Of a stretch of DNA of 64,000 nt, positions 54,474-64,000 are shown piece after piece. Numbering within the stretch: position 1 is the stretch's first letter; every line of letters begins with the position of its first letter. Origin of the DNA: Acinetobacter sp. UBA3106 (GTDB lineage Bacteria > Pseudomonadota > Gammaproteobacteria > Pseudomonadales > Moraxellaceae); assembly GCA_002365595.1 (NCBI GenBank), contig DFAM01000018.1, positions 68,859-132,858 of the forward strand. Direction: 5' to 3'. The translations under genes and the position numbers were made by a program. The notes below the pieces were generated by a model. It searched no databases. It was not told the origin of the DNA and worked only from the letters and a program-made list of their open reading frames with translations.

Positions 54474-55274
54474 TTAAGCCAGTTTTTTGACTTTCTGCAC
54501 TGTAAAAATCACCGCAAATAAAATTGCCATAGTCAATACAATCGTCAAACCGGTAGAAGTATCTAAACCTGCACTGGACCATAACCCTACACTAATTCCG
54601 ATTTGAGCGATCACAAAAGCCCAAAGCACCATCTGTTTCGGTGAGTTTGCCAGTAAACGCGCTGTTAATGCCGGAATCACCAGTAAAGCGCCCATCAACA
54701 ATGAACCGACAGCACGCAAAGCCAATACAGTAAAGAGAGCCAATAGCAACATAAATACCAGACGTTGCCATTTTGCATTCACGCCTTCACTTACTGCCAT
54801 ATCAGGATCAATCGCAATCTGAATTTGTGCTTTCCAGTTTTTATACAGCACGGCTAAAGCAGCAATAATCACCAGAGAAAACATCGGCAAGTCTGACCAA
54901 GAAATTTGCAGCAGATCACCAAACAAATAGCTCAGCAGTTCCGGTCTTAAACTTGGAATATGTTGAATAAACAGTAAGCCCGAGCAGAGCAGGGTGGCTG
55001 AACAAAGTGCCAATAAAGCATCATTGGGTAGTCGAGGGTCATGCAGGACCCATAAAATGGCGACCAATAAAAAGGCCAGAAAGCTTACCCCTAACCAGAG
55101 AGGTAAGCTTAAAGCACCGGCAATCGCCACACCCAATAAAGTGCCATGTGCCATGGTGTCGGCAAAAAAAGACATCCGTCGCCATAACATTAAACAACCT
55201 AGCGGAGCGGTCAGAAACACCAACAGCGTTCCCATGGTCCATGCAGGTAACAAGAGTTGTAACCATTCCATCAT
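54474..55274 (-). CDS. znuB: Zinc ABC transporter permease
   Basis: A 266-residue permease of the ZnuB/MntB metal-ion group (ABC-3), with about eight membrane helices. Typical segments: LGCLMLWRRMSFFADTMAHGTLLGVA near residue 25 and SLLMGALLVIPALTARLLA near residue 190. It starts three bases after znuC stops, so zur-znuC-znuB form one operon. Confidence 0.95.
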   Translation of the reverse strand: MMEWLQLLLPAWTMGTLLVFLTAPLGCLMLWRRMSFFADTMAHGTLLGVAIAGALSLPLWLGVSFLAFLLVAILWVLHDPRLPNDALLALCSATLLCSGLLFIQHIPSLRPELLSYLFGDLLQISWSDLPMFSLVIIAALAVLYKNWKAQIQIAIDPDMAVSEGVNAKWQRLVFMLLLALFTVLALRAVGSLLMGALLVIPALTARLLANSPKQMVLWAFVIAQIGISVGLWSSAGLDTSTGLTIVLTMAILFAVIFTVQKVKKLA

Positions 55275-55277
55275 GGT

Positions 55278-56069
55278 TTAAGCTTCCGGTTCAGGGTGAA
55301 TATGTGGACGAGAATCATGCTGACATGGCGTTGCACTGTCACCATGGGCACAGTGATCATGGTGATGTTGATAGAACACCCGGTTGGTGCCAAAAATAGC
55401 CTGATATTCTGGATGTTGCTGCACGTTTTCCGGCAAACCGCTACAGCAGATATGTTTATTTAAACACACTACACGATGAGTCCCTTGCATGACCCATTGC
55501 AGATCATGCGAGACCATCAACACGGCACAGCCATATTTGATCGGCAAGCTTCTGACATATTCATACAGTTCTGCTTCAGACTGAATGTCTAGACCTTGCA
55601 TCGGTTCATCCAGGACCAGTACATCGGGTCGACGCAGTAAAGCGCGTGCCAACAACACCCGTTGCCGTTCACCGCCTGAAAGTTGCTGAACTTTACAATC
55701 CTGTAATTTGGTAATGCCGGTATCACGAATAATTTCTGCTTTAATATCAGCATCACAATGTTCTAAAGCCAGTAGATCTTGCACGCGTAAAGGCAGGCTA
55801 TGTGAAGGATTAAACTTTTGTGGCACATAAGAAAATTTGAGTTTTTTATTGTTATGAATTTTGCCTGAGTTGGCTTTCACAATACCCAAAAGCACTTTAA
55901 TTAAAGTCGATTTTCCCGCCCCGTTCGGACCAATGAGCGTGACAATTTCCCGTTCATGTAAGGTGAAATCGACATTTTTTAAGATGTCACGGTCGTCAAT
56001 CCGCACACTGATTTTATCCAGGGCAATTAGGGGATTGTTGGTTACTGTTTGTTGCGGCACTGCTGACAT
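55278..56069 (-). CDS. znuC: Zinc ABC transporter ATPase with His-rich tail
   Basis: A 263-residue ATP-binding subunit with Walker A GPNGAGKST, signature LSGGERQR and Walker B VLVLDEPMQGLD. The last 30 residues are His-rich (YQHHHDHCAHGD, then CQHDSRPHIH), a possible zinc-binding tail of the kind also found on E. coli ZnuC but longer and with two Cys. Its start overlaps the end of zur by 28 bases. Confidence 0.95.
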   Translation of the reverse strand: MSAVPQQTVTNNPLIALDKISVRIDDRDILKNVDFTLHEREIVTLIGPNGAGKSTLIKVLLGIVKANSGKIHNNKKLKFSYVPQKFNPSHSLPLRVQDLLALEHCDADIKAEIIRDTGITKLQDCKVQQLSGGERQRVLLARALLRRPDVLVLDEPMQGLDIQSEAELYEYVRSLPIKYGCAVLMVSHDLQWVMQGTHRVVCLNKHICCSGLPENVQQHPEYQAIFGTNRVFYQHHHDHCAHGDSATPCQHDSRPHIHPEPEA

Positions 56070-56539
56070 ATCCCAGAAATTTCAATAATACTGTGTTGAG
56101 CAGTAAATTGATCAGATGCTGAAAGTTCATCTAATTGTGTTAAAAGACCCTGAGCAGACGCTTCTTTAACATTTTTGCACTGGGTACAGATTAAAAATGC
56201 CGCCTGATGTCCTTCGCGTGGATGACAGCAAGGAATATAGGCATTAATTGAAGTTAAACGGTGGATGAAACCTTTTTCCAGTAAAAAGTCCAAAGTGCGA
56301 TACACGGTCGGTGGTGCAGCAGGCCGGTCAGATTCACTCTTGATTTTAGCCAGTAAATCATAGGCGCCCATTGGACCAGTCGCATTTAAAATCAGTTCCA
56401 GCACTTCTTTGCGTAATGGGGTTAAACGTGCACCTGTAGTTGCACAGAGACTTTCTGCTTCGGCAAGACGTGTTGCTATATTATGATGGTCATGTACGCC
56501 ATGTAATGCATTGTGATGTTCGTGCGAACATAAGCTCAT
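56042..56539 (-). CDS. zur: Zinc uptake regulator (Fur family)
   Basis: A 165-residue Fur-family repressor. Winged helix: RLTPLRKEVLELIL and PTVYRTLDFLLEKGFI near residue 85; metal sites: CCHPREGH, CTQC and the terminal CQQC. The first 20 residues are His-rich (CSHEHHNALHGVHDHHN), unusual for Zur and possibly a zinc-binding leader. It represses znuCB (its own operon) and divergent znuA through the palindrome at 56639. Confidence 0.93.
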   Translation of the reverse strand: MSLCSHEHHNALHGVHDHHNIATRLAEAESLCATTGARLTPLRKEVLELILNATGPMGAYDLLAKIKSESDRPAAPPTVYRTLDFLLEKGFIHRLTSINAYIPCCHPREGHQAAFLICTQCKNVKEASAQGLLTQLDELSASDQFTAQHSIIEISGICQQCRNKQ

Positions 56540-56638
56540 AGCAAAACCTCAAGTGCGAAATTTATAAAAAGAAAACGACATTAAATCTTAACATGAAGCG
56601 ATACCCGTTTCGATTAAACGTAGGTATTTTTGTCGATT

Positions 56639-56653
56639 TGTTATATTATAACA
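56639..56653. promoter_or_regulatory. Zur box between zur and znuA
   Basis: The perfect 7-1-7 palindrome TGTTATATTATAACA matches the core of the Zur consensus GTTATAnTATAAC. It lies 28 bases before znuA and 100 before zur on the other strand, suiting joint repression. Confidence 0.88.
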
Positions 56654-56680
56654 CTTATTGAACATTTGGTGATCTTCTTC

Positions 56681-57520
56681 ATGTACCGTTTCTTTGCATT
56701 TTGTGCCCTGGCGCTATTCAGTAGCATTGGCTGGACACAAAATCTGGTAGTGTCTACGCATCCAATTTATCTTATCGCTCAGGAAGTTACTCAGGGCGTG
56801 GAGAAGCCCGTGCTATTGCTGGCAGATCAGTCTGGGCACGACATTACTCTGACCCCAGCACATCGCAAAGCCATTATGGATGCCTCACTGGTGATCTGGC
56901 TGGGTAAGGCACATGAAGCCCCATTGAACAAGCTATTAGCAGATACACCCAAAGCAATTTCAATTTTAGATTCCGGTATCGTGCAAACCCTGCCTCAGCG
57001 GACTACTCGCGGTATGGCATTGAACAATACGGTAGATACGCATGTCTGGCTGGATCCCAACAATGCCGTACGTATCGGCTTTTTTATTGCCGCGCTGCGT
57101 TCACAGCAATTACCCGAACATAAAGAAGCCTACTGGGCAAATGCCAAACGCTTTGCTCAGGAGATGTTGGTCAGTGCACAACAATATAATAGCAATGCCA
57201 CGGTGAAGCCTTATTGGGCCTATCACGATGCCTATCAATATTTAGAACGTGCTTTAAACCTGAAATTTTCCGGTGCATTGACCGATGATCCACATGTCGC
57301 ACCCACTATTAGTCAAATCAAGTATTTAAATGATAGCCGTCCAGCTCGCAATATGTGCCTCTTGGCAGAAGGACATGCCAGCAAAAACCAGTACCAGAAG
57401 TTGAATCCAGTAACCTTTCAGGCTGTCGATGAAAGTATGGGTAGGGAAGGGGACTTCGTGCAGGCATGGAAGAAACTGGCCGAGCAAACCTATAAGTGTG
57501 TACAAAACGCACGGAAATGA
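56681..57520 (+). CDS. znuA: Zinc ABC transporter periplasmic binding protein
   Basis: A 279-residue cluster A-I metal-binding protein. A signal peptide of about 20 residues (ending GWTQ) is followed by the first domain (VVSTHPIYLIAQEV), zinc His residues in the HE, DTHVWLDP and WAYHDAYQY segments, and DDPHVAPT. The central His-rich loop found in most ZnuA proteins is absent (LPQRTTRGMALNNTVDTH stands there), which explains the short length. I chose ATG 56681; an upstream in-frame TTG would run through the Zur box. Confidence 0.92.
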   Translation: MYRFFAFCALALFSSIGWTQNLVVSTHPIYLIAQEVTQGVEKPVLLLADQSGHDITLTPAHRKAIMDASLVIWLGKAHEAPLNKLLADTPKAISILDSGIVQTLPQRTTRGMALNNTVDTHVWLDPNNAVRIGFFIAALRSQQLPEHKEAYWANAKRFAQEMLVSAQQYNSNATVKPYWAYHDAYQYLERALNLKFSGALTDDPHVAPTISQIKYLNDSRPARNMCLLAEGHASKNQYQKLNPVTFQAVDESMGREGDFVQAWKKLAEQTYKCVQNARK

Positions 57521-57576
57521 TGCAAAAATTAAGCAACTATTGATGCGTTCAAAAGCGATTTATGTAATTAAAAAAT

Positions 57577-57590
57577 CCGACTTAGGTCGG
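57577..57590 (-). terminator. Minus-strand terminator-like hairpin ahead of the atp promoter
   Basis: CCGAC-CTAA-GTCGG followed by ATTTTTT on the minus strand looks like an intrinsic terminator, although no minus-strand gene runs into it. It may block antisense read-through, or be a remnant. Confidence 0.35.
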
Positions 57591-57597
57591 GAAAAGA

Positions 57598-57626
57598 TTG
57601 CATGTTCAGGGGTGTAACTCTATAAT
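57598..57626 (+). promoter_or_regulatory. Sigma-70 promoter of the atp operon
   Basis: TTGCAT, 17 bases, TATAAT is a near-consensus promoter 65 bases before atpI, fitting strong constitutive expression of ATP synthase. Confidence 0.85.
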
Positions 57627-57690
57627 GCCTGCGATTAAAAACGATCATCAGCTAAACTTGTCAAGCATGATTGCTGTGAGTGAATAAATA

Positions 57691-58083
57691 ATGAGCCGAA
57701 CTAGTCGCATGATTGACCGACGATTAGCGAAAGCTTTAGTCATTTTACAAGCATGCATGATCCCTGTTTCAGCCTTAATAGCGTGGGTCCTGAAAGACTC
57801 AACTGCAGCTTACAGCGCCGCACTTGGTGCGTTGGTGTGTTGGCTTGCAAGTTGTTATTTTTCTTGGCAATCGTTTCGAGCCGCAGGTGCGCGAGCTTCA
57901 AAACAGGTTCTTTCGAACATGTATAGAGGCTTGATGGGCAAGTTTGCAATTGTGATTGTTGGTTTCATTTTAATTTTAAGCAACGTCAAACCGTTGTCAG
58001 CGGTGGCGCTGTTTTGTGGATTTATACTTGTTCAGACGATGACGTGGGTCGCACCTTTTTGGGCGTCACGACTCCGGAAATAA
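57691..58083 (+). CDS. atpI: ATP synthase protein I
   Basis: A 130-residue membrane protein with four helices (about residues 16-35, 39-58, 82-100, 104-122) after a basic start (MSRTSRMIDRRLAKALV). It matches AtpI in topology and position as first gene of the atp operon. AtpI aids assembly of the c-ring; it is not a structural subunit. The gap to atpB is 111 bases. Confidence 0.9.
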   Translation: MSRTSRMIDRRLAKALVILQACMIPVSALIAWVLKDSTAAYSAALGALVCWLASCYFSWQSFRAAGARASKQVLSNMYRGLMGKFAIVIVGFILILSNVKPLSAVALFCGFILVQTMTWVAPFWASRLRK

Positions 58084-58191
58084 GTTTAAACACAACAAAA
58101 AATTGAAAAGTTTTTTAGGAGAAGAACGAGATATCAGGCAGCACGCGATGTTCGTTCTCTCTATTTAGTATTTGACATTGACCAGGTGTGA

Positions 58192-59070
<879 letters not shown>

Positions 59071-59143
59071 TGGTATTGCCTGACTATCAACGGATGGTTG
59101 GGCTTAATTTTTTACTTTTATTTGGTATAAACCTAACCTCTGA

Positions 59144-59398
<255 letters not shown>

Positions 59399-59436
59399 TC
59401 AGCTTAATTCCTAAATTAAACCATTGAGGAATAGCA

Positions 59437-59907
59437 ATGAATATCAACCTCACATTGATTGGCCAAGCGATTGCATTTGCGATTTTTGTCGCATTCTGCA
59501 TGAAGTTTGTATGGCCACCACTAATCAATGCGATTAGTGAGCGTCAGCGTAAAATTGCTGATGGCTTAAACGCTGCTGAAAAAGCGAAAGCTGACCTTGC
59601 CGATGCGCAAGCTCAAGTGAAAGCTGAATTAGACGCAGCTAAAGCACAAGCGGCTCAATTGATCGAACAAGCGAACCGTCGCGGTGCGCAATTGGTAGAA
59701 GAAGCGCGTACTCAGGCAGCTGCTGAAGGTGAGCGTATTCGTCAACAGGCTAAAGAAGCTGTTGATACTGAAATCAATGCTGCTCGCGAAGAATTACGTC
59801 AACAAGTGGCTGCTCTTGCAGTAACTGGCGCAGAAAAAATTCTGAACCAGCAAGTTGACGCAGAAGCTCACAATGCCATGCTGACTCAGCTGGCTGCTAA
59901 ACTTTAA
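59437..59907 (+). CDS. atpF: ATP synthase F0 subunit b
   Basis: A 156-residue peripheral-stalk subunit: one N-terminal membrane helix ([27 protein letters not shown]) followed by a long Ala/Gln/Glu-rich coiled coil. Length equals that of E. coli b. It is followed by atpH after 12 bases. Confidence 0.97.
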   Translation: MNINLTLIGQAIAFAIFVAFCMKFVWPPLINAISERQRKIADGLNAAEKAKADLADAQAQVKAELDAAKAQAAQLIEQANRRGAQLVEEARTQAAAEGERIRQQAKEAVDTEINAAREELRQQVAALAVTGAEKILNQQVDAEAHNAMLTQLAAKL

Positions 59908-59919
59908 GAGAGGCGGATT

Positions 59920-60456
59920 ATGGCTGAACTCTTGACGTTGGCACGCCCATACGCTAAAGCAGCATTTGCTTACGCTTCTGAGCAAGGTGCAACTGACTTT
60001 TGGTCAAATGCATTAACTTTGCTCAGTGCTGCGGTGCAAGACGAAGCATTTTCAGCTTACTTAAATCGCCCTGAGCTTACTCCTGCAGAGCAGGTAAGTG
60101 TTTTTGCTAAAGTTTTAGGTGAAGATCAAACCGCAGCAGTGTCAAACTTTTTGACATTGCTTGCTGAAAATGACCGTTTGACTCTTCTTCCTGAAATTGA
60201 AGCTGAATACGAACAGCTCAAATCACAGAATAACAACACTGTGGATGTTGTGATTGAATCAGCATTCCCATTGTCTTCTACACAAGAACAGCTACTTGCA
60301 GATGCGTTGAAAAAACGCTTTAACGCTGCAGTAAATGTTTCTGTAGAAGTTAAACCAGAGCTAATTGCTGGTGTAGTTATTCGTGCAGGCGACCAAGTGA
60401 TAGATGATTCTGCGCTTAACAAGCTTGAAAAAATGCGGACTCGTCTTCTTGCGTAA
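59920..60456 (+). CDS. atpH: ATP synthase F1 subunit delta
   Basis: A 178-residue soluble subunit that ties the b stalk to the top of F1. N-terminal helices begin [13 protein letters not shown]; the conserved C-terminal motif [26 protein letters not shown] is present. Confidence 0.97.
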   Translation: MAELLTLARPYAKAAFAYASEQGATDFWSNALTLLSAAVQDEAFSAYLNRPELTPAEQVSVFAKVLGEDQTAAVSNFLTLLAENDRLTLLPEIEAEYEQLKSQNNNTVDVVIESAFPLSSTQEQLLADALKKRFNAAVNVSVEVKPELIAGVVIRAGDQVIDDSALNKLEKMRTRLLA

Positions 60457-60519
60457 TTATTGATAAAAAATTACTGCGTAAAAGAAGACTGAACTTTAAA
60501 AAGATTGAGGTATAGCGCA

Positions 60520-62064
60520 ATGCAACAACTGAATCCATCCGAGATCAGTGCGCTCATTAAACAGCGTATCGGCGATCTGGACACCAGCGCGACCGCTAAG
60601 AACGAAGGGACCATTGTTATGGTTTCCGACGGTATTGTGCGTATTCACGGCCTTGCTGATGCAATGTACGGTGAAATGATCGAATTCGACGGCGGCTTAT
60701 TTGGTATGGCACTGAACCTAGAACAGGATTCAGTGGGCGTCGTTGTTTTAGGTAACTACTTAAACCTTCAAGAAGGTCAAAAAGCTCGTTGCACAGGTCG
60801 TGTATTAGAAGTTCCGGTTGGTCCAGAACTTTTAGGCCGTGTAGTAGATGCTTTGGGTAACCCGATTGATGGTAAAGGCCCTATTGATGCAAAATTAACT
60901 GATGCTGTTGAAAAAGTAGCACCAGGCGTAATTTGGCGTCAATCAGTGGATCAACCTGTACAAACTGGTTATAAATCAGTAGATACAATGATCCCTGTAG
61001 GCCGTGGTCAACGTGAGTTGATCATTGGTGACCGTCAAACTGGTAAAACAGCAATGGCGATCGATGCGATCATCGCTCAGAAAAACTCTGGCATTAAATG
61101 TGTATACGTAGCAATTGGTCAAAAACAATCGACTATCGCTAACGTAGTGCGCAAGCTAGAAGAAACTGGCGCTATGGCGTATACAACTGTTGTAGCAGCA
61201 GCTGCAGCTGATCCAGCAGCAATGTTGTATCTAGCTCCGTACTCTGGCTGTACAATGGGTGAATACTTCCGTGACCGTGGTGAAGACGCGCTTATCATTT
61301 ATGATGACTTGTCTAAACAAGCTGTTGCGTATCGTCAAATTTCATTGCTTTTACGCCGTCCACCAGGTCGTGAAGCGTATCCAGGTGACGTATTCTATCT
61401 TCATAGTCGTCTACTTGAACGTGCTTCTCGTGTATCTGCTGACTACGTTGAGAAATTCACTAACGGTGAAGTTAAAGGCCAAACTGGTTCATTAACTGCA
61501 TTGCCGATTATTGAAACTCAAGCGGGTGACGTATCTGCATTCGTACCAACGAACGTAATTTCGATTACTGATGGTCAGATCTTCCTTGAAACATCATTAT
61601 TCAACGCAGGTATTCGTCCTGCTGTGAACGCGGGTATCTCTGTATCTCGTGTTGGTGGTTCTGCGCAAACTAAGATCATCAAAAAATTGTCTGGTGGTAT
61701 CCGTACCGCTTTGGCTCAATATCGTGAACTTGCAGCGTTCGCTCAGTTTGCTTCTGACCTTGATGAAGCAACTCGTAAGCAACTTGAACACGGTCAACGC
61801 GTAACTGAATTAATGAAGCAAAAACAATATGCTCCATATTCAATCGCTGACCAAGCTGTTTCAATTTACGCATCTAACGAAGGCTACATGGCTGACGTAG
61901 ACGTTAAGAAAATCGTTGCATTTGATGCGGCGTTAGTTTCTTACTTCCGTTCAGAACAAGCTGCGTTAATGCAAAAAATTGATGAGACTGGTGCTTGGGA
62001 TAAAGATATCGAAGCAGCATTCAAATCAGGTATTGAAAGCTTTAAAGCGACTCAAACTTACTAA
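60520..62064 (+). CDS. atpA: ATP synthase F1 subunit alpha
   Basis: A 514-residue non-catalytic nucleotide-binding subunit. P-loop GDRQTGKTA near residue 170, [34 protein letters not shown] is the family block near residue 265. I chose ATG 60520 (start [13 protein letters not shown] upstream), giving the E. coli length; an in-frame TTG at 60505 is unlikely. Confidence 0.98.
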   Translation: MQQLNPSEISALIKQRIGDLDTSATAKNEGTIVMVSDGIVRIHGLADAMYGEMIEFDGGLFGMALNLEQDSVGVVVLGNYLNLQEGQKARCTGRVLEVPVGPELLGRVVDALGNPIDGKGPIDAKLTDAVEKVAPGVIWRQSVDQPVQTGYKSVDTMIPVGRGQRELIIGDRQTGKTAMAIDAIIAQKNSGIKCVYVAIGQKQSTIANVVRKLEETGAMAYTTVVAAAAADPAAMLYLAPYSGCTMGEYFRDRGEDALIIYDDLSKQAVAYRQISLLLRRPPGREAYPGDVFYLHSRLLERASRVSADYVEKFTNGEVKGQTGSLTALPIIETQAGDVSAFVPTNVISITDGQIFLETSLFNAGIRPAVNAGISVSRVGGSAQTKIIKKLSGGIRTALAQYRELAAFAQFASDLDEATRKQLEHGQRVTELMKQKQYAPYSIADQAVSIYASNEGYMADVDVKKIVAFDAALVSYFRSEQAALMQKIDETGAWDKDIEAAFKSGIESFKATQTY

Positions 62065-62155
62065 GTTTCAACATTGTTGAGAACTTAGTGTTGGTTTGGT
62101 TCACGGAATCAACCTTCGGAAGCTCGAAAGGGCTTTCGAATACTAGGTTAAGCGT

Positions 62156-63025
62156 ATGGCAAATTTAAAAGAAATTCGCGCCAAAGTAGCTAGTATCAAA
62201 AGCACGCAGAAAATTACTCGCGCGATGCAGATGGTAGCAGCTTCTAAGATGCGTCGTGCGCAAGAGCGCATGGCTCAAGGCCGTCCGTATGCCGAAAATA
62301 TGCACCGTGTAATTGCTCATTTGGTCCAAGCGAACCCTGAATATAAACACCGTTATATGGTTGAACGCCCAGTTAAGCGCGTTGGCTATATTATCGTGTC
62401 ATCAGATCGCGGCCTTGCTGGTGGTTTGAACATTAACCTGTTCAAGAAAGTGGTCAAACACGTTCAACAGCAACAAGAGCAGTCAATTGAAGTTCAATTT
62501 GCTTTGATTGGTCAAAAAGCGGTTTCGTTTTTTAAAAACTACGGCGGTAAAGTGCTTGGTGCGACCACTCAGGTGGGCGACACTCCGAGTCTTGAGCAGT
62601 TATCTGGTTCTGTACAGGTGATGTTAGACGCTTATGATAAAGGCGAGTTAGATCGTATTTATCTAGTGTCAAACGGCTTTGTCAATGCCATGACTCAAAA
62701 CCAAAAAATCGAACAACTTGTTCCTTTGGCAGCTGCTGAAGAAGACAAGGGTCTTAACCGCCAATACGGTTGGGATTACATCTACGAACCTGAAGCTGAA
62801 GAGCTTTTAAATGGTTTGTTGGTTCGTTACATTGAGTCTGTGGTTTACCAAGGTGTGATTGAAAACATCGCATGTGAACAGTCTGCACGTATGGTTGCAA
62901 TGAAAGCTGCAACGGATAACGCGGGCGAACTGATCAAGAATCTGCAACTTATTTATAACAAGCTGCGTCAAGCCGCGATTACTCAGGAAATTTCTGAGAT
63001 CGTTGGTGGTGCCGCTGCCGTTTAA
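62156..63025 (+). CDS. atpG: ATP synthase F1 subunit gamma
   Basis: A 289-residue central-shaft subunit. N-terminal helix [32 protein letters not shown] and C-terminal helix [39 protein letters not shown] form the rotor coiled coil; both regions are strongly conserved. It lies 91 bases after atpA. Confidence 0.97.
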   Translation: MANLKEIRAKVASIKSTQKITRAMQMVAASKMRRAQERMAQGRPYAENMHRVIAHLVQANPEYKHRYMVERPVKRVGYIIVSSDRGLAGGLNINLFKKVVKHVQQQQEQSIEVQFALIGQKAVSFFKNYGGKVLGATTQVGDTPSLEQLSGSVQVMLDAYDKGELDRIYLVSNGFVNAMTQNQKIEQLVPLAAAEEDKGLNRQYGWDYIYEPEAEELLNGLLVRYIESVVYQGVIENIACEQSARMVAMKAATDNAGELIKNLQLIYNKLRQAAITQEISEIVGGAAAV

Positions 63026-63036
63026 CATTATTTTGA

Positions 63037-64000
<964 letters not shown>

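Overview
This window is chromosomal DNA from a gammaproteobacterium, almost certainly an Acinetobacter (Moraxellaceae) species outside the classic A. baumannii layout. I judge this from the protein sequences, the AT-leaning base composition, the capsule-locus end (ugd-pgi-galE-acyltransferase-pgm), a degenerate RibBA (RibBX type), the zur-znuCB/znuA block and the atpIBEFHAGD operon. No database search was possible, so the species is not fixed.

Layout. 1-5590: end of a capsule/exopolysaccharide precursor locus (ugd fragment, pgi, galE, an O-acyltransferase, then convergent pgm). 5652-12384: a same-strand (minus) run of housekeeping genes, read from its 5' end as ribBA, ribH, nusB, thiL, pgpA, glmU, glmS. 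12688-12884: two tRNA-Gly(GCC) genes with their own promoter and terminator. 13124-23434: bolA, small membrane proteins, an orphan ParA, LysE and DedA proteins, a frameshifted doxX-like gene, an OB-fold gene remnant, guaA followed by a hairpin/tandem-repeat cluster, a diguanylate cyclase, pirin, an OsmC-like protein and a GST. 23480-27574: phoBR with a Pho-box-like leader, and a TetR regulator divergent from an SDR gene with a palindrome over the SDR promoter.

27870-43843 is the main accessory block. It holds a long operon (amidohydrolase, porin, two substrate-binding proteins, an MFS transporter, three ABC permeases, one ATPase) behind a very good sigma-54 -24/-12 promoter with an inverted repeat about 110 bp upstream of the expected start. 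A convergent sigma-54 activator without a sensor domain follows, then a Mop/TOBE protein plus a second ATPase (SsuF/SsuB-like) and two tandem flavin-dependent monooxygenases of the NtaA/SnaA/DszA family. Together this reads as a sulfur-starvation-type system for importing and cleaving an unknown organosulfur (or similar) compound.

43844-53596: a MATE exporter, a YbdL-like aminotransferase, and an orphan type VI secretion island of vgrG, a multidomain peptidoglycan hydrolase effector (TTR-like, LysM, PG-binding, M15 peptidase, SleB-like hydrolase) and an exported LprI-like candidate immunity protein in AT-rich DNA; a DyP peroxidase follows. 53760-57520: a LysE-type exporter and the zinc uptake regulon with a palindromic Zur box. 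57598-64000: the ATP synthase operon with a near-consensus sigma-70 promoter, cut by the window end inside atpD.

The two most promising systems are the sigma-54-controlled uptake/monooxygenase island and the dual-enzyme T6SS effector with its LprI-like partner.
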